A stretch of 64,000 nucleotides of DNA from Plantago ovata (lineage: Eukaryota; Streptophyta; Magnoliopsida; Lamiales; Plantaginaceae). The stretch lies in NCBI GenBank assembly GCA_028274465.1, contig CM051457.1:99819982-99883981 (forward strand), given 5' to 3'. Below the pieces are notes generated by a model. That model searched no databases, had not been told where the DNA came from, and was given only the letters and a program-made list of their open reading frames with translations. Positions within the stretch are counted from its first letter, which is position 1. Each line of letters starts with the position of its first letter. Positions 45,864 through 56,832 of the stretch are shown here, one piece after another. The translations under genes were made by a program, and so were the position numbers.

Positions 45864-47905
45864 ATGGCTGCCAAACGCCTGCTCATCTTCTCACTCTTTC
45901 TCTGCTTGATTTCACTCTTTCTCTCCTCGATTTATTCAAACATCTCAACCTCTTCTTCAAAATCCGTAGTGGTGCTGAAACAGTCCAATTTTAGCGATTT
46001 TGTTTTGAAAAATTCGTTCGTGATGGTTGAATTCTGTGCTCCATTGAGTTATCTGTGTGAGGAGTTTGCGCCGGACTATGCTGCAGCCGCGGCGGAGCTG
46101 AAGGATGAAGAGGTGGCTCTGGCGAAAGTTGATGCGATCGAGGAGGCGGAGCTCGTGCAGAAATTAGACGTCCAGTGGTTTCCGACGATTTTATTCTTCG
46201 TGAATGGCGTGCATAAGCCCTATCCTGGTGAACGAAACAAGTAAGATGAACTTTTCTGTTGTTGTTGTATTATGATCGTTGTTGTTGTAAACTTAATAGG
46301 AGAAAACATGCCGTTGAATTGCGCTATTGTTCTGTTACGATGAATTACGCTATTGTTCTGTTACGATTGAATTACGCTATTGTTCTGTTACGATTGAATT
46401 ACGCTATTGTTCTGTTATGATTCAATTACGCTGTTGCTCTGCTATTGTCAAATAAGAAGCTAATTTCAATGGCGATTGACTGGAAGTTTTGGAGCGTGTT
46501 GACTGATTTGGGCATCATGTTGCTGAAAGTAGTCCAGCTGAATGGTTTAAAATGTTGAGAGATGAGTTTTAATTGGAATTAATGTTGTGGCTTATGTTGC
46601 AGAGATGCTATTGTTACCTGGTTGAAGAAAAAGATAGGCTCAGGTTTGCAAAATATTAAAACAGCTGAAGATGCAGTACGTCTCTTAGCTGAGGAGGAGA
46701 AAATTGTTTTGGGCTATCTGGAGAGTTTGGTGGTATGGCTTCTACTGCACTTTACATGGTGTTATCTACTTCTTGAAGTATTCCGTGATTATTTAGTTCC
46801 TTTTGAAGATGAATAGGGTGTGTTGCATGCAGTTTTATAATGTGGTGGCATGTTTATGAAGATACTTTCTTTTGCGATTTTCACTTGTGATTAAAATGTG
46901 TTAAATGGTAACTGTATGTAGGGCTCAGACAGTGAGGAACTTTCCGCTGCTTCACATATAGAAGATGATGTTAGCTTTTACCACACAACCTCTGCAGATG
47001 TGGCAAGGCTCTTCCACATTGATCCATATGTGAAGCGTCCAGCACTGGTGCTTATCCAGAAAGAACCTGAAAAAGTAACCCATTTTGGTGAGTTTCCCTT
47101 AGTTCCATAAGTTTGGAAATTAATGGTTCTCAGATCATCCTCACCAGTTAGACACTTCCTATACAGGTGGCCAGTTCACTAGAACAGCAATAGCTCAATT
47201 TGTGCTTGAGAACAAGCTTCCTCTTGTCATCAATTTAACACATGGAGGTTCTTCAGCAGTGTTTAAGAAACAGGTTTACGATGTTAATTTTCTTTTATTG
47301 CAGTATACATGGGACATTCTGTTTTGTGTTCCCCTTCCATTTCTCCTTTTCCTTAAATTCATGGTTTCCTTCCAAATTTCAGTTGATACTTATTACCAAC
47401 CCCAGAGATACCAAAAGGACATACCCCATGTTCCAAGAGGTTGCCAAGGCCTTCAAGGGAAAGGTGCTGTAACTAGTTACCATTTTCTGTTTTCATATTT
47501 ATATACGATGTGACATTGAAATTCAGATTACTTTGTTAGAAATGGAAAAATAGTCAGAAGATAGATTTTTCTTGTTTGAAAGCTTTTTTTCCTGACCTAT
47601 GGGTTGTGTTTTTGAGTAATTCAGATTACATTCTTGCTTCACTCAACAATAATAAGCTGCTTGGGTTACCTGTGCAGAACCTGAAGAATGCAGAGAAGAA
47701 AGAATTTGAAGGGCCTGTAATCGCTGTGTGGGTAATGGGGAGCATCGTTTGTGTTGTCGCCCTTCTTCTTCTCGTGAGAAAAATTCAGGAATATAGATGG
47801 CCAGAATCGATAAGGGCTTTAGAGGAGGAAATAAGGAGGGGGCAGAGGAAGGATGATAAGTACCTAGCGAATCTCTGGAAGAGGGATCATCCTAATCGCA
47901 GATGA
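45864..47905 (+). CDS. PDI-like membrane protein without redox site, 6 exons
   Basis: Exons 45864-46240, 46603-46732, 46922-47087, 47167-47273, 47383-47463 and 47678-47905, all GT-AG and in phase, give 362 residues. The product has a signal peptide (about 1-25) and a thioredoxin fold (about 35-125) with 'FCAPLSYLCEEFAPDYAAAA' where PDIL1-3/1-4 relatives have 'FYAPWCGHC...', so CGHC is replaced by SYLC (62-65); cis-Pro 'WFPT' is kept. A PDI b domain and the start of b' follow ('EEKIVLGYLESLV', 'LFHIDPYVKRPALVLIQKE', 'ENKLPLVINLTH', 'EVAKAFKGK'). From residue 288 the last exon encodes a transmembrane helix (about 299-321) and a basic tail ending 'DHPNRR'. There is no a' domain and no KDEL signal. 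Probably an ER type I membrane protein with a chaperone or anchoring role; the function is inferred. Confidence 0.8.
46316..46447. repeat. 27-bp minisatellite in intron 1
   Basis: Nearly five head-to-tail copies of 'gaattacgctattgttctgttacgatt' type units, inside the first intron of the PDI-like gene. Confidence 0.9.
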
Positions 47906-48475
47906 GATAAGTGACTCCAGGCTCTAGCACTTGTGTTGTGATATTGCTGTACTCTAGTACTCTTCATGATCTTGTTCTTTCCATTTCACTAAGGTTTTAA
48001 TGCTAAATAGCAATGTTCAGCCTGTGACAGTTCATGAATGTATACAGAGGTTCAGTTCAAAAGATTTGTTCATGAATGCATCTACACAAAGAAATTAAAG
48101 TACAACACACTGAAACACTTCTATCTCCAGCTTTCAGTCTTATTGATGTCCGTATCTACTATACTATATCAACAGAATGTACAATAGGTATACAATTTTC
48201 TTTAAACACAAGTGTCTGATGGAACTCCAGATGCCTATACAAATGGACTATAAACACACATATACACACTTTTGGTAGACCTACTCAATATTTATGGGTA
48301 GAGAACAGGCCAGGCATCTTTCTCTACGCTACAGTTTCGATTAAATCCTAAAATCACGTACATGAGCGTGACTCATTACAGAGCTCCCTCTTATCTTCGA
48401 GCATTGTTCCGGTTCTTGAACGAGAATCTTTCTCAAGATTGCCAGTGCCAGTCTTCTGGGGTGAGGGTTTTATTG
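47906..48475. other. 3' region between the PDI-like gene and the homeobox pseudogene
   Basis: The convergent 3' ends lie here. No further gene or repeat was recognised. Confidence 0.5.
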
Positions 48476-49386
48476 TCAGAAGAAAATGCTATTACCACCT
48501 GCATTAAGAACTTGTTTGTTGAAAAAGTGAGCTAACCCGAAATTATCTTCGCTGTCTTGGAAAGGCCCGGTCTGGTAGCCTAAATCAGCTATACTTGCAT
48601 CAATCTGTGTGCTGGAAATAACATCAGGCCTCATCATGTAAGACTGAGTCCGGTGATTGTCTCTGATGTTAAGTTTCCTAAGAACTCGTCCCGTCTTTCA
48701 TCAAAGGCAGAGTTTATGTCTTGCAATGTAGCAGCATGTTCTGGTGAAGATTTAGGCTCGATTTCTGCATCCCCAAATTCCTCCTTGTACATTTCCTCAA
48801 TTCATTGCAATCCACACTATTGAGTAACACGGGAAATTTCATACAAGGAAACAGAATGTTTACCTGGCTTCGGCTTAGTCCTGTCTGCCTTGCAAGCACA
48901 ATTTTTTCGGAGTCTTTTGGATAACTGCCAAGTGATCGAAATTCAGATATTAACATGAGTGCCTCAGGTTAAAATGTAGTGGAAATAAGGAGAAATGGAA
49001 CAGTAAAAGAACATACGGGTGGAGAAAATGCTCGAAAAGCCAAGCACGAAGGATTGAAACAGCATTTTCAGGTAAGCCCCTCTGTGGTCTCCAAGGTTGT
49101 CTCATTACACCGAACTGGTGGAGAGCTTTTCGCTGCTGATCCACATAACGGAGACGAGATAATACCCCTTGACCTGGGGAGTTGGGTACTTGGTCTCCTA
49201 AGCTCTTTTGCGCTTCTTGAATTAGTTTCTTGATTGCATCACGTAGACAGCGAAACTGGCGAGAAATAGTTTGGAGGGCAACTGCGGTGTATGGCTGGGC
49301 AGAACCAGGGCCTGGTACCATGTCGAATGATGACACCAGTCCACTACTTGCATTTGATGATAATACTGTTTGTATCTTCAATCCAC
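48476..49386 (-). pseudogene. BEL1-like (TALE) homeobox pseudogene
   Basis: A minus-strand exon 49386 to about 49016 encodes the second half of the BELL domain ('[20 protein letters not shown]', '[18 protein letters not shown]') and homeodomain helix 1 ('[20 protein letters not shown]'). A 61-base exon near 48889-48949 encodes 'YPKDSEKIVLARQTGLSRSQ'. The next part should encode the recognition helix 'WFINARVRLW', but it is missing and only 47 bases separate the donor from 'IEEMYKEEFGDAEIEPKSS'. One further shift lies before the C-terminus 'QIDASIADLGYQTGPFQDSE', which ends at 48476. The first half of the BELL domain was not found. Without the recognition helix it could not bind DNA normally. 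Confidence 0.75.
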
Positions 49387-49853
49387 CTATCAAGTAGACA
49401 TAATATACTTAACTTAAAGTTTGTAGTTAATAAACAGCAAGATGCAACAACGACAAATTAAGCAACACGATGGCCAAGAAATGAATCACCCCAAGTGAGC
49501 TTTTGCGCTTCATATCTGAAAACAGATTATGCATGGCCTTTTACAGAGAAAGCACCGAAAAGAGTGTCTGCAGACCGGAGGACTAATTTGAGATAAAATA
49601 ACATCTAGAAGTTGATTCTTTGAACTTCACCATTTAAGCTTATTATTATTAGAGAACATTGTCACTTCTGCAAACAACATTACAATTTTTATTTTTTTTA
49701 TGAAGTTATAATCTTTAAACACTATCCATAAATACCCACCGAATTCACTTTTATATCCACATTCTTTGTTGATTTCAATTAGTGAGAAGATTTCAACTGC
49801 TGCACTCTTCTACGAGTTAGTTCGATTTTCCTGATCAGTCATTTTGGAGCTAA
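49387..49853. other. AT-rich spacer upstream of the BELL exon
   Basis: Probably intron or decayed first exon of the homeobox pseudogene. No BELL coiled-coil motif is recognisable on the minus strand. Confidence 0.4.
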
Positions 49854-50126
49854 TCAAATTGTTCTGAGTTCATAATTTACAATATTGTTGTCCTGAGTCA
49901 TCTTTCCTGTCAAGTGAAACGATAAGTACTGAGCATTCTTGAGATCATCGTTGTTTTGGGACTCTGATTGCATACCAGAACTTAACATTGAACAGAAGCT
50001 CGAGTTTGTATACTGGTTCATATAGGAAGAAAGCTGAAGCAGCGATGGTCCTTGAGACCCCAAGCTAATTAAGTGACAAGCCATGATAGTCTGGAATTGG
50101 CTCAGAGGTCTGAACAACGTGCACAT
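49854..50126 (-). pseudogene. Possible N-terminal exon of the BEL1-like pseudogene
   Basis: A 90-residue frame with 'DDLKNAQYLSFHLTGKM', which recalls the SKY-box (NSKYL...) that precedes the BELL domain. The match is short and no splice link to the BELL exon could be confirmed. Confidence 0.3.
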
Positions 50127-50589
50127 GTGTGTATCTGCTATAACTGCATCGCCATCTGAATAACGAGAGGAGCTATATTAAGCTCCCTATATATCCATTT
50201 GATGCATTTGTGTGGCACCATTAGTAAGTAGGTGGAATGAACACCATCTCATCCCTGCTTGAAATAGATTCAGCTATATTACTACCATCTTCCAAAGTAC
50301 ACTATCTGATCAGTAACAAACATAATCGAGATGAACTAACTGTCAAGTTTTTCCCATATTATCCACGGATACTAGAGAATGAGACAGTGATTCGAAGTGG
50401 CAAGCATTTCAACAAGCCAATTCGGCTGAATAATTCTGCAGGCAACGTTATTAGTTGTATACTACTAGTAGGAAAATGTAATTATATGTTGTTCCATATA
50501 ATATATAATGTATGGAAAACAGGCCCATGCTAAGCACAGAAATCAAACTTGTTATCAATATATATAGCCTCCTAAATTAGGCCCAATGC

Positions 50590-50760
50590 CAAGCACAAGA
50601 CTATTATTATCGGTGGCGAATCTAGGAGAAATATTTAGGGGGGTCAAAATATAAAATTTTAATTGTTTAGGGGGGTCAAAATGTAAAATAGGGTTAAAAT
50701 ATTTTTTTTTTTATAGAAATTTAGAATTTCAGGGGGTCCAGTGACCCCAGTGGCGGTGAT
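50590..50760. repeat. Probable dispersed repeat with GGGGGTC blocks
   Basis: Starts 'gtggcgaatctaggag', holds twice 'ttaggggggtcaaaat' and ends 'gggggtccagtgaccccagtggcgg'. The style matches non-autonomous repeats common in plant intergenic DNA, but termini and duplication were not established. Confidence 0.35.
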
Positions 50761-50769
50761 TATTATGAC

Positions 50770-51632
50770 ATTTGCCTTAGTAACCTACTCGAAGATTCAA
50801 AAAATGAGTGGATGGTTAGGAAGACTAAGATAAGATACACAAAGGATTAGCAATGGAGATTATATAACCTTTCCAAGAGGATAGTTATATGAAAGTATGT
50901 ATCGGATGGTTCTTAACTCATCGGACGCAGAAATTAAACACCGTGAAAAATGGAGATAGCCTGCTCTTGCTACCTGAACCTGTACATTTGCTAGAATTAA
51001 CTGGCCACTAGGAAACAACTAGTAGCTACATGTTTGTCATAATAGAGCAGGATACTCCTCTCAACTAGTAGCTATATGTTTGTGATCAGAAACAAAAGAA
51101 AACACATGATCGATGGATCGATCAGCCAGGTTCACACGTCTCAAGGGGATACCTCATACCGTTAACCTTGTAAGGTCCAGTCAATGACCATAAGCAGTCC
51201 AGAAGCAAGTTGCTCAAGGAAAACAACTCAAATTTAACCGGCTTGGCTTGACAATTTTGTCCAAGGGAACTAATTAACAAACAATGAACAACTGTAACAA
51301 ATCAGCAAGATCTTTGTAATGTTTTCACATGTAGTACATCACATTACAAACACATTTCCTGAAATGGGAACAAGTTACACAACACTGTAAACATAAACAA
51401 TCAGCTGCAATTCGTGTTATTGGGAACAAGAAAAACACACCAATTTTAGTCCAACAGACAATCGAAACACATTCGTTTTATCCAACAAATCTGATAATTT
51501 GTTGAAATGGCAACAACCCATTTTTCACGGTATATCCAACATCTCTTTGTAAAACAATTAAACATTTATCATGAAACACTCAACATTACAATAAACTGCC
51601 AAAGCATTAATGGAGGATAGTCTTACAATTTG
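50770..51632. other. Intergenic region downstream of the F-box gene
   Basis: No gene recognised. It includes the presumed 3'UTR of the minus-strand F-box gene next to 51633. Confidence 0.4.
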
Positions 51633-53117
51633 TCAAAAAATAAAAATAAAAAAATAATAAACAAATACTGCAATAATTCCTACAAGCAAAACTTTACATA
51701 ACAGTCGTATCATGAACGAATTGAAGTGGTAAAACTTATAATTTATGACATCCATCCATGCATAACATTTGTCGCAATTATAGGAGCATCTCCAAACTGA
51801 TGGAAGCCTCCAAATTGAAGGGTCTGATGGAAGTCTACAAATTGATGGGGCTGGTCTATGCGGGCCATATGAAGACAACGTTAGAGGCTCCATAACGGGT
51901 GACAAACCGCAATAAAGATCCCTCTCATTGTCCCCAAAGAAGCCATAGCACCCCATAAAATCAACAGACTTGCTCTGCTGATGGTAAGCAAATAATGCCT
52001 CACATTTGTCGCCAGCAAGCCTAAAGAGAACAATAATATCTCCTTTCCAAGGAATTAATGCTTCAATCTTTAACAATGCCCCCGAAGATGAACCAATGCA
52101 TTTTGGACACTTTGATATTGGTAACGAATCTGAATCCATCAATATCCATTCCTCCAACCCGATTTTTGTGGTAGAGTTGGTAGAGTGGATTCCCTTTGGA
52201 AGCCTCCAAAAGTTGATGTTGTACATGTTATTCATAGCAGCAAACCATATATCATCGCATGAGGACCTAGTAAAGCCAAAGTTGAAAAACTCTATTGCAT
52301 TACTAGTAATCCCTGGAAGCGGAATATACTGAATATCGATTGTCTTGGCGGCTTTGTCTATGTGTTTTGTATCCATAATTGCTATCCCCCAAGGATCACA
52401 ATACCAATGGACAAAGCCGTTGATAGATTCAGCAGGGCGCTTAAAACACTTGAGAGTAGATATGCCCTCAGCTCCGAATCTCATACTTAACTCGGTCCAG
52501 CAACCGGTACGGGAGTAGTAGATTAATACTGGTAATACATCGCCAACTGGATCATCAATTTCAGCTGGAGCCATAACAACTTTGTAACTTGGTTCCATTG
52601 CCTGTTGTGACTCCACCTCCTCGTACACCAAAGCCACACTAGTATCATATTCACTAAATAATTTCGAGATGGATGTTCTGGGTGGGGGTGGTAGTTGGAT
52701 ACGTACATTAGTCTCGAGGTTGACAACTTTAAACAAGTGGATGTTGGCAGCTTTAAACATATAATGAACTGATTCAACTAGGACGAGACCATTAGAGGAC
52801 GATTTGAAGATGCCAGATTCAAATCCAGAAAGGATTACCATCCGCTGTGTCAGTTCATCCGGGGTGAAACTTTTAGACGAAGTCCAACAATCTGATGTGG
52901 CCGTTAAAGCGAGCACAGGCGGAAGTTGTTGTTCTTCCCTTTTAGCTTTGTGGATTTGTAGAAAGTCGGTAGTGGCTATGAGATTGTTCCATCGCTTGGA
53001 AACAAACCTGGACTTGTAGATGTGTTTGGGTGGCATTCGAGATAGTATTTCCCTTAATAAATCATCATTCCCAAGTACTTGATCCCTACTGGACATGGTA
53101 TCAGTAGATGAAGACAT
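51633..53117 (-). CDS. F-box protein with hydrophobic C-terminal extension
   Basis: A 494-residue single coding exon. The F-box is at about residues 14-55 ('NDDLLREILSRMPPKHIYKS', 'FVSKRWNNLIATTDFLQIHK'), which binds SKP1 in SCF ubiquitin ligases. A plant F-box-associated region follows, rich in W and F ('FVHWYCDPWGIAIMD', 'DDIWFAAMNNMYNINFWRLP'). Such proteins usually end near 400-420 residues. Here the chain runs on through short repeats ('SICRLPSDPSIWRLPSVWR') and a cysteine-rich piece to a strongly hydrophobic end ('LLVGIIAVFVYYFFIFIF'), which may be a membrane anchor or translated former 3'UTR. The start is the first in-frame ATG after a splice acceptor at 53124-53126. The substrate is unknown. 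Confidence 0.85.
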   Translation of the reverse strand: MSSSTDTMSSRDQVLGNDDLLREILSRMPPKHIYKSRFVSKRWNNLIATTDFLQIHKAKREEQQLPPVLALTATSDCWTSSKSFTPDELTQRMVILSGFESGIFKSSSNGLVLVESVHYMFKAANIHLFKVVNLETNVRIQLPPPPRTSISKLFSEYDTSVALVYEEVESQQAMEPSYKVVMAPAEIDDPVGDVLPVLIYYSRTGCWTELSMRFGAEGISTLKCFKRPAESINGFVHWYCDPWGIAIMDTKHIDKAAKTIDIQYIPLPGITSNAIEFFNFGFTRSSCDDIWFAAMNNMYNINFWRLPKGIHSTNSTTKIGLEEWILMDSDSLPISKCPKCIGSSSGALLKIEALIPWKGDIIVLFRLAGDKCEALFAYHQQSKSVDFMGCYGFFGDNERDLYCGLSPVMEPLTLSSYGPHRPAPSICRLPSDPSIWRLPSVWRCSYNCDKCYAWMDVINYKFYHFNSFMIRLLCKVLLVGIIAVFVYYFFIFIF

Positions 53118-53123
53118 GTGTAT

Positions 53124-54802
53124 CTGTCAATTACAAACATGCACAGACACACATATAAGCTAGTTATACCACTTATAGAACAGTGCGGATAGCTACAAGG
53201 AAATATGATTTAAAGTTAGTACAGGTAACTTGAAACTGAATTTGAACTTTCAGACTTTGCAATAGGGTAATGGCAATTTCCATTTCTATTTGACATGAAC
53301 AGCAAGGGCCAAAGACTGCATCCTTTTGTCAATAGACTATGGACTTGAAACCTAATGCACCACTCTCATATGTTTCATTTAAACAGAATGACAGAACAAG
53401 CAAACTACGAATATAGCAGTCATACAAGATCAATCGTAATGCAACATGAAGCAATAGAACAAAATAAACACTATTAATATCATCCCCATTTTTTAAGTTG
53501 TCACTTATTAGCACTATAACAGGGTTGATTCTTCATTAAAAAACGAGTCGCTCAATTTGGTGCTCAAAAAGGTCACTTATATACCACAAAGAAACCAAAA
53601 TTTTGTTCCAACTGCCTAAAAATTTCATATCAAGAACAATTAAACTACTTTTCTAAGAACTACAACTACATGATCAAACTAGTCCATGTTCATTCAGCTA
53701 CATTTACAAACACTCAGAAATCAGGAAAATTCAAAGTTTCATCCTCATTCTCAGTGCAAGAACAAGCATTGCAGTGAGATAGGTACAACAAATCTCCTTC
53801 ACCTAACGTCTGTCTCTGGCCATTATCAAGACAGGAAGTGAGGAAACAATTGCGCAATACAATGTCATAGCACAAAAAACCAATCAAACAAGAACCCTAT
53901 ATGGTTCAAGAAAAAGAACTAATACGCTGTAACCAGAGCTAGACCACAAATCTAATATATCATCTGTACACTTTTGACTAATAAAAACCGAGGAACTTTC
54001 AGGCCGTTCATCCTCGTTTTCAGCTCAAGACCGGGATGCAATTCATCAGACTCAAACGTTAATAACCATATCCTATCTGTTTATTTGATCAATTTGTTTT
54101 TTAATTCTCTTTTTCTACAGTGAAAAGTATGAGAAAATGATGCTTCCACAGAAAAAGCTAGCTTCTTTACTCTGATACAATAACAAGACAATAATAATAA
54201 GCTAAGATATAAGAGGAACATGGAATGGCACAAACACAACATAAATCTTATCACCTATGTAACCAAAACTACTGTATTTACTAAAAGAAAGCTATCTACT
54301 TTACTTCAACATCATAAAGTCCAGTTCCTAGCCAATTCATGAGATAAGACAAGAGACTAATCATAATCACAGAACAGAACACAATCAAGAACAAAAACTC
54401 AGGTGCCAAATCTTATCACCTATGCAACTAAAACTAATAGTATTAACTAAAGAAAGCTATCTCCTTTACTTCAACATCATGCACTTTCCAATTGAATTAA
54501 TTCATACTCAATTCATAAAGACAAGAGATTAATCAACGGAACACAATCATGAACTAATTAAAGGCCAATTCACACTGACATAAGGAGGAATGCTCAATCA
54601 TTCATTCAGTTAGTTATATAGTGTATCATTCACAAATTAAGACAAACAAACAACAATGTGCTAACCAAATTCTGAAATCTTGAATGGTAACCAATTAATC
54701 AATCCCCCGAATCGAGTATAAAGAAAGAAAGAAAATAAATTGTATTGAAAACAGAGACGTATGGAAAATTCAACAAGTAATTAGACAGAGTAGAGCAATT
54801 AC
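53124..54802 (-). other. Intron in the 5'UTR of the F-box gene
   Basis: On the minus strand a donor CTG|GTAATTGC at 54803/54802 and an acceptor GACAG|ATACAC at 53124/53123 bound a 1.68-kb intron that ends six bases before the start codon. It is AT-rich, without coding potential, and contains a near-repeat 'cttatcacctatg...aaactact...tactaaagaaagctatct' (54247-54307 and 54412-54475). Confidence 0.65.
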
Positions 54803-54900
54803 CAGTGGACGATGAGAAGAATCGATTGATCGGAAGAGATAGATAGCTGCTTGATGATGCGCTCCAAGAGGTGATGACCACGGACTAGGCAAGCAATTTA
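54803..54900 (-). promoter_or_regulatory. 5'UTR exon and promoter-proximal region of the F-box gene
   Basis: A leader exon upstream of the intron; the transcription start was not determined. T-rich tracts (54930-54946) and a 'ttttatactac' motif lie just beyond. Confidence 0.45.
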
Positions 54901-56375
54901 TGTAGTACTTCGACTTCTTTGTCTGTTTACTTTTTTTTTTTTTTTGAGAAATCCTTTTTCTTTTATACTACAGTCATCTTCCCTTTCCTGATTTTAGTTA
55001 GGTGAAGATAAAAAAAAAAAACAAACAAAAGTACTGTTCAGAATTGGACTGGGTCCGTACGACTGCAACTCCTAAATCTATAAGGAACCATGTCCAACCA
55101 TTTTGTTTGATTGGTTAAAAAATTTATAAACTGAAATTTGAACTGATTTAATAATTTTAATTGAATTTATTTGAAATATAAATTCTGATGAGTAACTAAA
55201 CCTGAATTGAAATTGTCACCACCTCCTATCCCAAATTCTGACCATGTTAGTATTGAGACACTCAAATTCTCGCCCCATTATTATTCTCCGAAAAATTAAA
55301 ATAATCCTTTTATTTTGGTAATATTACGCATGGACCCCCACTAAATGGCCACTTTTATCTGAATCGCCATCTTAATTTTTATTACATTTAAGTCAATTTG
55401 CCTCGTTCCGACGTTGACCACCCAATTCTAGATTTTTTCTGTCACAACCAAACATGCCCTTATTTTTACTTTTTTTTTCCACTTTTATCTTTGTTTTTTC
55501 TTTTATATTTCCTTCTCCTCCTCTTCTTCTTCAAGTCCACTACCGAATTCTGGTGGTACCGGACTTAAAGCTCCCGACTGGGAGCATGTAAGCTCCCTAC
55601 AGCTCTCGATCGGAGCTGCGCGACCGTGCGCTTACAAGTTCCGATGTGGAGCCTGCAAGGCTCCGATCGAAGTTTTTGCAGACTTCCGGTGGGAGACAAC
55701 TCCGGTCATCGAAATTATATTATAATTCCGATGATTGGAGATGTGAAGAAAGGTAAAAATAAAGTTTAAAGAAAGAATATTTTTTTTGTTAAAAAGAATT
55801 TTTGTTATATTGTAAATACAAATTTTATTAGAGTTGTTTTTTAGGTGTCTTTTGAAATTTGCATAAATTACGTGGCTTAATTTTGAATTATTTAGTATCT
55901 TTCGTAAAATGGAAAATATTAGGGTTCATTGTGCAATAATATAAAATAAATTTTTTGGGTGAGAGAATAATCAGATTTTCTCGTAGGGTAAAATTGTCAT
56001 TTCAACATTTTAGTTCCCAGGAAGTCAAATTGTCCTGGATGTAAGTACAATGCATCTAGTTGGAGGCTGAATGTAATTGATGAACTTATGTTCATTTAGA
56101 TGTAATAAATGAACTTATGGTCCTTTAGGCTTTAGGTGTACATATTAGTATTCGTCTAGTAAGACATCATCATATGTATTATTCACGCTCTGCCTCAGAA
56201 AAATCTATCATCACGTACCTAATCCTTTCTGCTGCCGGGCGATAAATTTTCTTTTGTGTCTTAGGAATACTCGTAAATTTTTGTTGCATATTTATATTTC
56301 ACTTTGGTTTTTCTGTTCTGCATGCAAGGTTTCTTTATACTCTTGGCCTGCTAAATGTGTATGAGACTAATAGTA
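54901..56375. other. Intergenic stretch with weak inverted flanks
   Basis: No gene supported. 55565-55690 is GC-richer, with nested 'gctcc...ggagc' palindromes (e.g. GCTCCC..GGGAGC at 55570-55585). The segments 55260-55345 and 55905-56000 are loosely inverted relative to each other and may be ends of an old DNA transposon. Confidence 0.35.
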
Positions 56376-56386
56376 TTGAAGTAACT

Positions 56387-56567
56387 GTGATTTTTTTTTT
56401 AAACGGCAAATATTACAATTACTCCTACACTAATACTAATGCTATACAAACTTCATAACCACTTATTTCTCGTCACCTAAACCAACTCCGCTACCGCCAA
56501 GGATCGAACCCGCCACCTCTCCTTCACTATCCTAACTTCTTACAGTTGCACCACCTTATGACTCCTT
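56387..56567 (-). mobile_element. tRNA-derived SINE, copy 1
   Basis: On the minus strand it reads GGTGGTGCAACTGTAAG... with B box GGTTCGATCC (56501-56510) and ends in a poly-A tail. The target duplication TTGAAGTAACT flanks it (56376-56386 and 56568-56578). Confidence 0.82.
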
Positions 56568-56652
56568 TTGAAGTAACTATGGTATTACGACTTCATTCCT
56601 TAATTTGTCATATGACCAACTTATTTATCAGTTCAGTTTAGAGTTTGGGATA

Positions 56653-56818
56653 TAGGGTGGTGCATTGTAAGGGAGTTTGGGTTGGTGAAGGAGAGGTGTA
56701 GGGTTTGATCCCCAACGGAGACATAAGGCGGTATAGGCGTGGAGATATGAGTTGGTATAAGATGTTTGTATAAACTTAGTGTAGGAGTACATGTAATATT
56801 TTCCGTTTCAAAAAAATT
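56653..56818 (+). mobile_element. tRNA-derived SINE, copy 2
   Basis: The same family in the opposite orientation, with B box-like GGTTTGATCC (56702-56711) and end 'tgtaatattttccgtttcaaaaaaa'. An imperfect duplication TTAGAGTT..GATA flanks it (about 56638-56652 and 56819-56832). Confidence 0.8.
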
Positions 56819-56832
56819 TTAGAGTTGAGATA

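Noticed and set aside
49854-50126. Independent small secreted protein gene
   Set aside because: No signal peptide; position and an NAQYL motif fit better with a decayed first exon of the homeobox pseudogene, listed there at low confidence.
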